Below, piece after piece: positions 41,805 to 50,511 of a stretch of 64,000 nucleotides of DNA; position 1 is the first letter of the stretch; each line of letters begins with the position of its first letter. The notes under the pieces are model-generated. The model saw nothing but the letters and a program-made list of their open reading frames with translations, searched no databases and had not been told where the DNA came from. Origin of the DNA: Geomesophilobacter sediminis (lineage in GTDB: Bacteria; Desulfobacterota; Desulfuromonadia; Geobacterales; Geobacteraceae); NCBI RefSeq assembly GCF_016458275.1, contig NZ_JAEMHM010000001.1, positions 124,001-188,000 of the forward strand, read 5' to 3'. A program made the position numbers and the translations under genes.

Positions 41805-41995
41805 CACGCTGGACGTGCGTCGCTCTTAAATAGTGCGTCCTTCCCTTCTAGGGGGAGGACGGGAGGGGGATGGGGGGCGGCGAAACGGAAAACGAACCCC
41901 ATCCTCACCCCGACCCTCTCCTTGACGGAGAGGGAGTTTACTTAATGCCGATGTCGCCCCAAGAGGGCGACTTTACAATGACAGGAGAATTTCCA
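41805..41995. repeat. Gap with CTCCTTGACGGAG palindrome
   Basis: CATCCTCACCCCGACCCTCT and CCTTGACGGAGAGGG (41900-41936) match the family at 15.62 kb. A GTCGCCC/GGGCGAC pair lies at 41953-41971. Confidence 0.6.
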
Positions 41996-43129
41996 TTGAA
42001 AAAGATATGCGTTGCCGACATCAAGGACCGTGATCAGGTCGAAGCGGTTTTCCTGGTCAAGGACAAGATCATGGCCATGGCCAAAAACGGCAAGCCGTAC
42101 CTGACCCTGAAGCTGATGGACAAAAGCGGCGAGGTCGATGCCAAGGTCTGGGACAACGCCGACGAGGTCGGGGCGCTCTTCGAAAAGAACGATTTCCTGG
42201 CGGTGCGCGCCAAGGCATCGGTTTACCTGGGCAAGATGCAGCTCATCCTCTCCGAGCTGAAACGGGTGCCGGAGGAGACGGTGCAGCTCGCCGATTTTCT
42301 CCCGGAGACCGAGCGGGATATCAACGCCATGGTGGCGGAGCTGCACGCCCTCATCGCATCCATCCGGGACGGCAACCTGCGGCAGCTCCTGGAAGGATTT
42401 TTCCGCGATCCGGAGATCATGGCGCTCTACCGGGTCGCCCCGGCGGCCAAGGGGATGCATCACGTCTACCTCGGCGGGCTTTTGGAACACTCCCTCTCGG
42501 TGGCCAAACTGGTCGAGGCGATCGTTCCCCTCTACGAAGGACTGAACCGCGACCTCCTGGTGGTGGGAGCCCTTTTGCATGATATCGGCAAGGTGCGCGA
42601 GATGACCTTCATGCGTTCCTTCGACTACTCCGACGAGGGAAAGCTGCTGGGGCACATCACCATCGGCGTGGAAATGATCCACGAGCAGATCATCCGCATC
42701 CCGGGCTTCCCGACGGAACTCGGCATGCTGGTCAAACACATGGTTCTCTCCCACCACGGCCAGTACGAGTACGGCTCGCCCAAACGCCCGAAGACCATCG
42801 AGGCGACCATCCTCAACTACCTGGACGATCTCGATTCCAAGATCAACGGGATCCGTACCCATATCAAGAAGGAGCCGGACAACGCGACCCGCTGGACTTC
42901 CTACCATCGGCTCTACGACCGCTACTTCTTCAAGGAAAACGGGCTTCCCGAGGAGTCCGCCGAGCCGCACGATCTCATCGAGATGATCGACCCGATACCC
43001 GAGCCGGTTACGACCGCTGCGGCCGCTCCCACCTCGCAGTCTCCGTCGGAACAGAAGGGGCGCGAACGGAAGAGCTTCAGCAACAATCCCTTCGCCGCGC
43101 TGAAGGGCGAGAATCTGGATCTGTTCTAG
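41996..43129 (+). CDS. YhaM-type OB-fold/HD-domain 3'-5' exoribonuclease
   Basis: This protein has 377 residues and two recognised parts. An OB fold (about residues 1-100, KDKIMAMAKNGKPYLTLKLM) binds nucleic acid. The HD domain (about 140-315) has HHVYLGGLLEHSLSVAKLVE and the HD pair in LLHDIGKVRE, with a later LSHHGQYEYGSP. Bacillus YhaM with this layout is a 3'-5' exoribonuclease. The start is TTG 41996, which follows AGGAG at 8 nt; ATG 41978 is an alternative, but it would be upstream of that site. The acidic, low-complexity C-terminus ends NPFAALKGENLDLF. Confidence 0.82.
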   Translation: MKKICVADIKDRDQVEAVFLVKDKIMAMAKNGKPYLTLKLMDKSGEVDAKVWDNADEVGALFEKNDFLAVRAKASVYLGKMQLILSELKRVPEETVQLADFLPETERDINAMVAELHALIASIRDGNLRQLLEGFFRDPEIMALYRVAPAAKGMHHVYLGGLLEHSLSVAKLVEAIVPLYEGLNRDLLVVGALLHDIGKVREMTFMRSFDYSDEGKLLGHITIGVEMIHEQIIRIPGFPTELGMLVKHMVLSHHGQYEYGSPKRPKTIEATILNYLDDLDSKINGIRTHIKKEPDNATRWTSYHRLYDRYFFKENGLPEESAEPHDLIEMIDPIPEPVTTAAAAPTSQSPSEQKGRERKSFSNNPFAALKGENLDLF

Positions 43130-43472
43130 CGAGTTGCACGACCCCATCCTCACCCTGTCCCTCCCCTTGAAGGGGAGGGGACGTTAGGGCAACAGCTTTG
43201 GCTCGTTGGCGAGGTACTGCCGTCTCAGCATACAGGTCCCCTCCCCGCCGGCGGGGGAGGGTTAGGTTGGGTGGAAGTCGGCATCGGCGTCGAATCGCAA
43301 ACGAAAGCTCCGTGGCACCTTCCCTCGCCCCCTAACCGTCGCAAGCTCGCACTTCCGCGCGCGACCCCGCCAAGGGAGCGGGGATTTTTTTTGCCGATGG
43401 GGGACGTTTGACTGTATGATAGGCCAGTTGCAGTTTTAATGTGCGTCTTGCCCTTTGTAAGGAGGAACATCA
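43130..43472. repeat. Gene-free gap with two palindromic repeats and a terminator-like hairpin
   Basis: CATCCTCACCCTGTCCCTCC followed by CCTTGAAGGGGAGGGGACG spans 43143-43182. A second palindrome CCCCTCCCCGCC/GGCGGGGGAGGG is at 43233-43260. GCGCGCGACCCCGCCAAGGG (43357-43376) is the inverse of the element at 15.55 kb. CCCCGC/GCGGGG with eight T residues (43365-43392) looks like a terminator. AAGGAGGAAC at the end is the ribosome binding site of the MBL gene. Confidence 0.65.
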
Positions 43473-44099
43473 ATGCTCATGGAAACGATAGTCGTCGGAC
43501 CTTTGGGGGTGAACTGCTTCATCCTCGCCGACGCAGATAGCAAGGAAGGTGTGGTCGTCGACCCGGGCGAGGATGCCGGCGTCATCCTGGCCAAGGTCAA
43601 GGAGCTCGGCCTCACCATCAAATACGTCATCAACACCCACGGCCATTTCGACCATGTCGGCGCCAACAGCGCGGTCATCGAGGCGACCGGGGCTCCGCTG
43701 CTGATTCATGAGATGGACGCGGTGCTCCTCGGCAAGGCCTCCCGTTCCGCCGCCAACTACGGCCTGCGCGTTCAGGATTCCCCCGCGCCGGCCGGCTTTC
43801 TGACCGACGGCCAAAAGATCGAATTCGGGAAGTACACCATCGAAGTGCGGCACACCCCGGGGCACACCCAGGGGGGATGCTCCCTGTATCTTGCCGACCA
43901 GAACCTGGTGATCACCGGCGATACCCTCTTTCTCTACTCGGTCGGCCGCACCGACCTCCCCGGCGGCTCGCACGCCACCCTGATCGCCTCGATCCGGGAG
44001 AAGCTTTTGACCCTGCCCGACGAGACCGTCGTCTGGCCCGGCCACGGCCCCTCCTCCACCATCGGCGCCGAGCGTACCGGCAATCCGTACCTTACCTAG
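43473..44099 (+). CDS. Metallo-beta-lactamase-fold hydrolase (glyoxalase II-like)
   Basis: This 208-residue hydrolase has the binuclear metal site: NTHGHFDHVGAN (HxHxDH), HTPGHTQGG, TGDTLF and WPGHGPSSTI. Short proteins of this shape are commonly called hydroxyacylglutathione hydrolase-like, but the thioester substrate is not proven. ATG 43473 has AAGGAGG upstream. It is followed 9 nt later by coaBC. Confidence 0.88.
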   Translation: MLMETIVVGPLGVNCFILADADSKEGVVVDPGEDAGVILAKVKELGLTIKYVINTHGHFDHVGANSAVIEATGAPLLIHEMDAVLLGKASRSAANYGLRVQDSPAPAGFLTDGQKIEFGKYTIEVRHTPGHTQGGCSLYLADQNLVITGDTLFLYSVGRTDLPGGSHATLIASIREKLLTLPDETVVWPGHGPSSTIGAERTGNPYLT

Positions 44100-44108
44100 G
44101 GGGAAAGG

Positions 44109-45317
44109 ATGCTCACCGGAAAAACGATCGTTCTCGGGGTAACGGGAGGCATCGCCGTTTACAAGGCGGTTGAGCTTTTGCGCCTTTTGACCAAGGCGGG
44201 GGCCACCGTGCACGTCGTGATGACCAAGGCGGCCACCGAGTTCGTCACGCCGCTCACCTTCCAGACCCTTTCCGGAAACCCGGTCCACACCGAGCTTTTC
44301 AACCTGATTTCCGAGCAGGAGATCGGGCACATCTCCCTGGCCGACCGGGCCGATCTCTTCATCATCGCCCCGGCCACCGCGAACTTCGTCGGCAAGGTCG
44401 CCTGCGGGCTGGCCGATGATCTGTTGAGCACCACGGTCATGGCGACCAAGGCGCCGGTCCTCTTCTCTCCGGCGATGAACGTCAACATGTACCAGAACCC
44501 GCTCTACAAGGAGAACGAGGAGCGCCTGAAACGGCACGGCTACCTCTTCGTCCCCGCGGTGAAGGGGATGCTGGCGTGCGGCTGGGAAGGGGAGGGGAAG
44601 CTCCCGGCCCCGGAGGTGATTTTCGAAGAGGCGGTCGCTGCCCTCACCCCGAAGAGCATGGCGGGGCGCCGGGTGCTGATCACCGCGGGACCGACCCGCG
44701 AGGAGATCGATCCGATCCGCTACATAAGCAACTACTCTTCCGGCAAGATGGGATACGCCATCGCCCGCGAAGCCCGGCTGCGGGGCGCCCAGGTGACCCT
44801 GGTGACCGGGCCGACGGCGCTCACCCTCCCTTGCGGGATCGACGTGGTGCCGGTGAACAGCGCTGAGGAGATGCGCCGTGCGGTGCTGGAGCGCCTGGAG
44901 CGGACCGACGTCGTCATCAAGGCGGCCGCGGTCGCCGATTACCGGCCCAAGGTGCGGGCGGCGGCCAAAGTGAAGAAGGGGGCGTCCGAGCTGGTGCTGG
45001 AGCTGGAGAAGAATCCGGACATCCTGGCAGAGGTCGGAGCGATGAAGGGGGACCGGGTGGTGGTAGGTTTTGCCGCCGAGACCCATGATCTGATCGCCAA
45101 TGCAACGAAGAAGCTCACCGGCAAGAACGTCGACATGATCGTGGCCAACGACGTTTCCCAGGAGGGAGCCGGCTTCAACGTCGACACCAACATAGCGAAG
45201 CTTTTGCTGCGGGACGGAACCGTGGAAGAGCTCCCGAAGATGGGAAAGGACGAACTGGCGGGGGTGATCCTGGACCGGATCACTACCCTTGCGGAAGCGA
45301 AGGGGCGGGCAAAATAG
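44109..45317 (+). CDS. coaBC: Bifunctional phosphopantothenoylcysteine decarboxylase/synthase
   Basis: CoaBC makes 4'-phosphopantetheine from 4'-phosphopantothenate and cysteine on the way to coenzyme A. It is 402 residues. The flavin decarboxylase (CoaC, residues 1-190) has VTGGIAVYKAVELL, the His in EIGHISLADRADLF, PAMNVNMYQNP and the Cys in MLACGWEGEGKL. The synthase (CoaB, 191-402) has ITAGPTREEIDPIRYISN and YSSGKMGYAIA. All key residues are present. Confidence 0.95.
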   Translation: MLTGKTIVLGVTGGIAVYKAVELLRLLTKAGATVHVVMTKAATEFVTPLTFQTLSGNPVHTELFNLISEQEIGHISLADRADLFIIAPATANFVGKVACGLADDLLSTTVMATKAPVLFSPAMNVNMYQNPLYKENEERLKRHGYLFVPAVKGMLACGWEGEGKLPAPEVIFEEAVAALTPKSMAGRRVLITAGPTREEIDPIRYISNYSSGKMGYAIAREARLRGAQVTLVTGPTALTLPCGIDVVPVNSAEEMRRAVLERLERTDVVIKAAAVADYRPKVRAAAKVKKGASELVLELEKNPDILAEVGAMKGDRVVVGFAAETHDLIANATKKLTGKNVDMIVANDVSQEGAGFNVDTNIAKLLLRDGTVEELPKMGKDELAGVILDRITTLAEAKGRAK

Positions 45318-45560
45318 GAGTTGGCAGGGCCGGCTCAGAGACGGTAGGGGCGCAGCATGCTCCGACAAGTCTCCCTTTGAGATGGGGGATTTAGGGGGAT
45401 TTGCCGTTGGCGTTGCGGCCCTGGAAAGGCAAATCCCCCCCAACCCCCCTTTGTCAAAGGGGGGAGGTAAAGGGGCCACTTTGTCAAAGGGGGAGGTAAA
45501 GGGGCCACCTTTTGCCAGTGTTTGCCAGCGGGAGTTAAAGGAGAGTGGGGGGCAAAGGTC
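45318..45560. repeat. CCCTTTGTCAAAGGG palindromes with a 29-nt tandem duplication
   Basis: TCTCCCTTTGAGATGGGGG at 45369-45387 and the inverted block CCCCCCTTTGTCAAAGGGGGG (split near 45445-45464) bracket a GGGGATTTGCC segment. The unit TTTGTCAAAGGGGG-AGGTAAAGGGGCCAC occurs twice in tandem at 45450-45479 and 45480-45508. The same palindrome family is at 24.6 and 58.6 kb. Confidence 0.7.
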
Positions 45561-46469
45561 TTACGACGACTTGATCTGCTTGATGAGTGCCGGGTTGCAG
45601 ATCGCCTCTTTGAGCTTCGCCCGGATGTCGTCCAGCTCCGCGTAGGCCTGCGGCTTGGTGATCTTCCCCGCCTTGTACAGCAGGCGCAGGTTCTTGCGCA
45701 CCGCGGCCGCAGCCGACAGCGCCTTTTCCCCGGTCGGGTCGGCACTGTAGAAGCGGGAGTTCTGGTCGAAGTTGAGATAATCGAACACCGCCTCCTGGGC
45801 CAGCTGCATGTACTCCTCCCGGTCGTCGTCATCCAGCGGGAAGCGCGAGTTTTCGGTAACCGTCTGCATGAGGGCCTGCCACTTCTCCAGGCGGCTCACC
45901 AGCAGGATCGAGTTGAAGATCCGCTTGTTGGTCGTGAAGGAAAAGATGGTGTCGGAAAGCACCTTGCGCAAAAGCAGGTCGTTTTCGCTGAAGTGCTCCT
46001 TGCAGACCTTCTCCCCGGTTTCCCAGACCTCCTTCGGCACGTAGGTTTCGAAGCGCATCTCCCAGTAGGTGTGCTTGAGGGTGAGCGAGGAAAAGCTCCG
46101 CATGATCTTGAACGGCACGTAGTAGTTGTGGGCGATGCAGTCCGCGGCGAGATGGCTGAGGTACCCGTAGGCGCAGGCCTGTTCCGCTTCGTTGCCCGCC
46201 TTTTCCAGGATCTTGTGCCCCATGCGCCAGCGGTGGCAATGCAGCAGGTAGTGGGTGAACTTCTTGCCCAGGGTGATGTCGGCGGCGATGGTGCCGTAGA
46301 GGAAGTCGTAGGGATGCGCTCCGATGATCGAGGCGACCGTCGGTTGCAGCTGTTCCAGGTTGGCGAGGACGTTCATCCCCAACTGCAGGTGGATTCCGGC
46401 CCCCCAGGCATAGGCATGCTGAGGGAGGAGTACGATAAGCAGCGCCGTGACTGCAGAAAGTATGAGCAT
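45561..46469 (-). CDS. Zinc-dependent phospholipase C-like secreted protein
   Basis: This secreted protein has 302 residues and belongs to the zinc-dependent PLC/S1-P1 helical fold. The signal peptide (LILSAVTALLIVLLPQHAYA) would leave Trp as the first mature residue (WGAGIHLQLG), as in Bacillus PC-PLC, where the N-terminal Trp ligates zinc. His/Asp ligand candidates are in GAHPYDFLYG, FTHYLLHCHRW and GYLSHLAADCIAHNYYVP. The remaining half is a helical extension. ATG 46469 has no clear ribosome binding site, so the start is a little uncertain. Confidence 0.72.
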   Translation of the reverse strand: MLILSAVTALLIVLLPQHAYAWGAGIHLQLGMNVLANLEQLQPTVASIIGAHPYDFLYGTIAADITLGKKFTHYLLHCHRWRMGHKILEKAGNEAEQACAYGYLSHLAADCIAHNYYVPFKIMRSFSSLTLKHTYWEMRFETYVPKEVWETGEKVCKEHFSENDLLLRKVLSDTIFSFTTNKRIFNSILLVSRLEKWQALMQTVTENSRFPLDDDDREEYMQLAQEAVFDYLNFDQNSRFYSADPTGEKALSAAAAVRKNLRLLYKAGKITKPQAYAELDDIRAKLKEAICNPALIKQIKSS

Positions 46470-46519
46470 AATTTCAAAGGATAAATGAATCGTCGCTGAA
46501 AAGTAAAGGGGTTTCGGAA

Positions 46520-47275
46520 ATGGAGTCGATCGAGGAGCGGGAGCTGCTGCTGGCGCAGCTGACGGAATATCTGGAAGAGCTGCGGGAGACCGGGGTGAAC
46601 GAGCTGTATTATGCTCCGGAGGGTGCGGCCCTGCCGGCGGCGCCCGTGGCTGCGGTGCTTTGTCCCGATGCGCTCCACGAGGTTGCCGACGAAGACGAGC
46701 CGCCCCCCTACGATCCGGACGAGATGCTGGCAACTCCGGTGGCGGCGGCCGAGCCCGAAGCCTCCCCGGCCGCGGCACCGTCCGCGGCTGCCGTCGCGAG
46801 GCCCTCGGCGCAGCCGGCCGAGCCCGGGCGGGCGCGGGTTCCCAAACTCTTCCGCGCCATCGGCAACCCGAGGGCGAAGTTCTTCCTGGTCATGAACGGG
46901 GAGGGATTCCAGGGGGATGCCGGAGACCTTCTGGCGAAGATCATCCAGGCGATGGGGTTCACCGGGAAGGAAGTCTGCCTGCTGTGCTTTGCCGCGGTGC
47001 CGCCGATGGGCGAGGATCTCCGCGCCTCCTTGCTCCACGCCATCACCGCGTCGCGTCCCGAGATCGTCGTGACGCTGGGGACGCCGGCCACCCGCCTGCT
47101 TTTGCAGGATGACGCCCCGATCCAGGACCTGCGCGGTCGTATCTTCGAGGTGGAAGGGATCAAGTTCCTGCCGACCCTGCACCCCGAGGCCCTGCTGCGC
47201 GATCCGGGCCTCAAGCGCCCGGTCTGGGATGACATGCAGCAGGTGATGCGCCTTTTCGGCAAGAAAAGGGATTGA
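46520..47275 (+). CDS. Uracil-DNA glycosylase-fold protein, divergent
   Basis: This 251-residue protein has an acidic, Ala/Pro-rich N-terminal region (residues 1-112) and a C-terminal UDG-superfamily domain. The alpha/beta core shows LVMNGEGFQGDAGDLLAKII, EIVVTLGTPATRLLL and the motif-2-like PTLHPEALLRDP. Compared with family-4 enzymes it lacks the GEAPG-type catalytic motif, the N-terminal CxxC and the NVVKC segment (it has CLLCFAAVPP), so the Fe-S cluster and perhaps activity are lost. ATG 46520 lies divergent from the PLC gene. Confidence 0.68.
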   Translation: MESIEERELLLAQLTEYLEELRETGVNELYYAPEGAALPAAPVAAVLCPDALHEVADEDEPPPYDPDEMLATPVAAAEPEASPAAAPSAAAVARPSAQPAEPGRARVPKLFRAIGNPRAKFFLVMNGEGFQGDAGDLLAKIIQAMGFTGKEVCLLCFAAVPPMGEDLRASLLHAITASRPEIVVTLGTPATRLLLQDDAPIQDLRGRIFEVEGIKFLPTLHPEALLRDPGLKRPVWDDMQQVMRLFGKKRD

Positions 47276-47327
47276 CCGCTCCTTTAACTCCCCAACCCTC
47301 TCCCGGAGGGAGGGGGAGTTTAAGGTT
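47276..47327. repeat. CCCTCTCCCGGAGGGAGGGG palindrome
   Basis: AACTCCCCAACCCTCTCCCG and GGAGGGAGGGGGAGTT (47285-47321) form an inverted repeat between two convergent genes and may serve as terminator. Confidence 0.55.
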
Positions 47328-49007
47328 TCATCCCGTCAGCGCTTCCTCCCGGATCGCCCCGATCGTCATCCTTGGCGTGATCGCCTCCGGATCCACCCTC
47401 AGCTCCACGAGTGCCGGCCCCCCGCACGCCACTGCCCGCTCGAATGCCCCCGCAAAATCTGCCGTCCTTTCCACCACTTCGCCAAAAGCTCCGTAGGCGC
47501 GGGCCAGCGCCGCGAAATCGGGATTGCTGAGCTCGGTCCCGGAGACCCGCCCCGGGTAGCGCCGTTCCTGGTGCATCCGGATGGTGCCGTACATCCCGTT
47601 GTTCACCACGATGATCACCACCGCCAGGTTGTACTGCACCGCCGTGGCGAGCTCCTGCCCGTTCATCAGAAAACAGCCATCCCCCGCGAAGCAGACCACG
47701 GTCCGATCCGGGTGCACCACCTTGGCCGCCACCGCCGCCGGCACGCCGTATCCCATCGACCCGTTCACCGGTGCGAGCTGGGTCCGGAAGCCGGGATACC
47801 GGTAGTAGCGGTGGACCCAGGCGGAGTAGTTACCCGCGCCGTTGGTAACGAGGGCATCTTCCGGGAGCCGCTCCCGCAGCCAGGCGACCACCGCTCCCAG
47901 GTCGAGTTCGAAGGGGGCCGGGTGGGGCTGCAGCCAGGAGAGGTACTCCTGCCGTCCCGCCTCGGTCCAGCCCCGCCAGGAAGGAGACGGTATCGGTGGG
48001 AGGCGCCGCGCTCCGGCAGCGAATTCCGCGATGCCGGAGTTGATCATCAGGTCCGCCTGGTAGACCCGCCCCAGCTCCTGGTACCCGGGATGGACGTGCA
48101 CGAGTTTTTGGCGCGGGCGCGGCGGCACGATCAGGGTATAGCTGCTGGTCGTCATCTCGTCCAGGCGCGCCCCGACCGCCAGGATCAGGTCCGCCTCCCG
48201 GACTCGCTCGGCAAGAGCGGGGTTGATCCCGATGCCGACGTCCCCCAGGTAATTGCCCAGCCGGTTGTCGAAAAGATCCTGGCGCCGGAAGGCACAGGCG
48301 ACCGGCAGGCCGTTGGCCACGGCGAAGGCGGCGATGTCGGCACACGCCGCCGCGGACCAGTCCCCGCCGCCCAATAGAAGCAGCGGGCGTTCGGCCCGGG
48401 TGAGTCTCCCCCACAGCTCGGCGAGGCTGTCTGCGCCGGGATGGGCCTGAACCCGCCGGTACGCGCCGACATCCGCCACTGCCGCCTGCGACGAGAGCAT
48501 CTCCTCCGGAAGGGCCAGGACCACCGGCCCCGGGCGGCCGGAAACGGCCAGGTGGAAGGCCCGGCTCACCAACTCGGGAATCCGCTCGGCGCGGTCGATC
48601 TGGCCGACCCATTTCGCCATCTGTCCGAACATGCGGCGAAAGTCGATTTCCTGGAACGCCTCCCGCTCCACCAGCGCGCCCCCCACCTGTCCCACGAAGA
48701 GGATCAAAGGGGTCGAATCCTGGTAGGCGGTATGGACGCCGACACTCGCGTTGGTGGCACCCGGGCCGCGGGTTACGAAGCAGATTCCGGGGCGGCCGGT
48801 GAGCTTGCCGAACGCCTCCGCCATGTACGCCGCCCCCCCTTCCTGGCGGCAGACGATGAGCCGGATCGCCTCCTGCTCGTCGTAGAGGGCATCGAGCACC
48901 GGCAGAAAGCTTTCGCCGGGCACGCAGAAGGCGACGTCGACGCCGTGGATCTTGAGCGCGTCCACCAGGATGCGCCCGCCGCTGCGGGAGGGAAGTTGAC
49001 CGGTCAT
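47328..49007 (-). CDS. Thiamine diphosphate-dependent enzyme, acetolactate synthase-like
   Basis: This is a ThDP enzyme of 559 residues with PYR, central and PP domains. The catalytic Glu is in CRQEGGAAYMAEAFG; the ThDP/Mg motif is CFAGDGCFLMNGQELATA to NNGMYGTIRMHQ. It resembles the large subunit of acetolactate synthases. There is no ilvN or ilvC nearby, and the gene is isolated, so it may be a catabolic or unrelated 2-oxo acid decarboxylase. ATG 49007 follows AAGGAG; the upstream extension is rejected. Confidence 0.8.
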   Translation of the reverse strand: MTGQLPSRSGGRILVDALKIHGVDVAFCVPGESFLPVLDALYDEQEAIRLIVCRQEGGAAYMAEAFGKLTGRPGICFVTRGPGATNASVGVHTAYQDSTPLILFVGQVGGALVEREAFQEIDFRRMFGQMAKWVGQIDRAERIPELVSRAFHLAVSGRPGPVVLALPEEMLSSQAAVADVGAYRRVQAHPGADSLAELWGRLTRAERPLLLLGGGDWSAAACADIAAFAVANGLPVACAFRRQDLFDNRLGNYLGDVGIGINPALAERVREADLILAVGARLDEMTTSSYTLIVPPRPRQKLVHVHPGYQELGRVYQADLMINSGIAEFAAGARRLPPIPSPSWRGWTEAGRQEYLSWLQPHPAPFELDLGAVVAWLRERLPEDALVTNGAGNYSAWVHRYYRYPGFRTQLAPVNGSMGYGVPAAVAAKVVHPDRTVVCFAGDGCFLMNGQELATAVQYNLAVVIIVVNNGMYGTIRMHQERRYPGRVSGTELSNPDFAALARAYGAFGEVVERTADFAGAFERAVACGGPALVELRVDPEAITPRMTIGAIREEALTG

Positions 49008-49384
49008 GACTGCTCCTTGTCGCCAAAACTGGTTTCCAAAATCCTGAGTTGAAGATCGCTTTCCCAAGCCGTTTCCTGGCAGTGACTTGATACAATGATG
49101 GCCCCGGAGCCGATGTCAAGTAGCCGCGGCGTTGACCTGGCCGCCCACCCTGGGGAAAGCGCCTTTCCAGGCGATCAATCCGACCGCCATTACCGCCTGC
49201 GGCGGTTCGCGCCAGGAATGGCGCTCCCACAGGGTGCGGTTATTCGCGCCAGCAATGGCGCTCCCACAGGGTAGGCAGCTACCTTGCCTGTTCCCGATCG
49301 CCACCCGTTGGAAGCACCTATCCCTTAGTTCTCATCCATGCTAGTATGGCTCCTCTGCTTTCAACCCATGCATAGGAGTCCCCC
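49008..49384. repeat. Gap with REP-like inverted repeat copy 3 (49151-49270)
   Basis: GCGCCTTTCCAGGCGATC and GTTCGCGCCAGGAATGGCGC-TCCCACAGGG form the main pair. The right arm is then repeated as TTCGCGCCAGCAATGGCGCT-CCCACAGGG, so there are two right arms for one left arm. The inner GCCTGCGGCGG resembles copy 1. Confidence 0.7.
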
Positions 49385-49846
49385 CTGAAGATCTGGATCG
49401 ATGCCGATGCCTGTCCGCGGGTGATCAAGGAGATCATCTTCCGCGCCTCGGAACGCCTCAACCTGCCGGTACGCCTCGTCGCCAACAAGAGCCTCGCCAA
49501 GCACCACTCCCGCCTGATCGACTCCGTCGTCGTTTCCGAAGGCTTCGACGTCGCCGACGACTACATCGCCGAAAACGCCGCCGCCGAAGATATCGTCATC
49601 ACCGCCGACATCCCGCTCGCGGCGCGGATCGTCGCCAAGGGGGCGGTCGCGCTCGACCCGCGCGGGGAGCTCTACACCGAGGAGAACGTCGGGGAGCGGC
49701 TTTCCATCCGGGACCTGATGATGGAACTGCGCGACGGCGGCCTCCTCGTCGGTGGTCCGGCCCAGTTCAGCCTCACCGACCGCCAGAAATTCGCCTCGTC
49801 GCTGGACCGGCTCCTCACCCAACTCACCCGAAAAAAGAAGGTATAG
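49385..49846 (+). CDS. YaiI/YqxD family (DUF188) protein with apparent CTG start
   Basis: This 153-residue protein belongs to the YaiI/YqxD (UPF0178) PIN-like family. The conserved N-terminus [17 protein letters not shown] starts with the first catalytic-type Asp residues. The only codon in frame at the right place is CTG 49385, preceded by AGGAG at 49374-49378 with 6-nt spacing. The next in-frame start, GTG 49421, would remove the DADAC motif. Other family segments are [31 protein letters not shown] and the ending region [14 protein letters not shown]. It overlaps or nearly abuts YaeQ. Confidence 0.82.
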   Translation: MKIWIDADACPRVIKEIIFRASERLNLPVRLVANKSLAKHHSRLIDSVVVSEGFDVADDYIAENAAAEDIVITADIPLAARIVAKGAVALDPRGELYTEENVGERLSIRDLMMELRDGGLLVGGPAQFSLTDRQKFASSLDRLLTQLTRKKKV

Positions 49847-49848
49847 AC

Positions 49849-50394
49849 ATGGCGCTTCCCTCCACCGTCCATCGGGCCACCGTACAGCTTTCCGACATCG
49901 ACCGCGGGGTCTACCAATCCATTCAGACCACCTTGGCCCGACATCCCTCCGAAACGCAGGAGCGGCTGGTGGCACGGCTGCTCGCCTACCTCCTTTTCTA
50001 CGAGGAAGATCTCCAATTCACCAAGGGGATCAGCGCCGGCGACGAGCCCGATCTCTGGTCCAAGGGGCCGGACGACCGGGTGCTCACCTGGGTCGAGGTG
50101 GGGCTCCCGGAACCGGAGCGCCTGCTGAAGGCGTCGCGTCATGCGGGGCGGGTGGCGCTGCTTCCCTGTGGCAACGGCTTTCCCCATTGGGAGCGCCAGC
50201 ATCTCCCCAAGATAACCGGCATCGGCAACCTCACCCTGGTTACCGTCGATCCCGGTTTCCTCAGCCGCGTAGCGGCGCAGGTGGAGCGTTCCATCGTGTG
50301 GGAAGTGACGATAACCGAGGGGACGCTGTACCTGCAGTCCGCCGGAGAGTCGCTGGAAACCGAAGTGGTGGTCCGCTGCGGGGAGAGGGGCTGA
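49849..50394 (+). CDS. YaeQ family protein
   Basis: This 181-residue protein is a YaeQ homologue (PD-(D/E)XK-like fold, function unsettled). It begins MALPSTVHRATVQLSDIDRG, and has HPSETQERLVARLLAYLLF, then DEPDLWSKG and TWVEVGLPEPERLLKA, matching the conserved core. ATG 49849 is 2 nt after the DUF188 stop, so the two are cotranscribed. Confidence 0.86.
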   Translation: MALPSTVHRATVQLSDIDRGVYQSIQTTLARHPSETQERLVARLLAYLLFYEEDLQFTKGISAGDEPDLWSKGPDDRVLTWVEVGLPEPERLLKASRHAGRVALLPCGNGFPHWERQHLPKITGIGNLTLVTVDPGFLSRVAAQVERSIVWEVTITEGTLYLQSAGESLETEVVVRCGERG

Positions 50395-50404
50395 CGGCCG
50401 GTTC

Positions 50405-50480
50405 CGCAGGGTGGGCAGCCCTTTGCCCACGTAACCCTGCCTGGCATCGGTCCGCGTGGGCACGGGGTGCCCACCCTGCG
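50405..50480. repeat. Nested double-hairpin inverted repeat
   Basis: CGCAGGGTGGGCA and TGCCCACCCTGCG are perfect 13-nt inverted arms. Each arm also pairs locally (GTGGGCA/TGCCCAC at 50411-50430 and again at 50455-50475), so one large or two small hairpins can form. It lies between convergent genes. Confidence 0.6.
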
Positions 50481-50511
50481 TTTTGAAATCGGCGCGACGT
50501 TCGAGACGACT

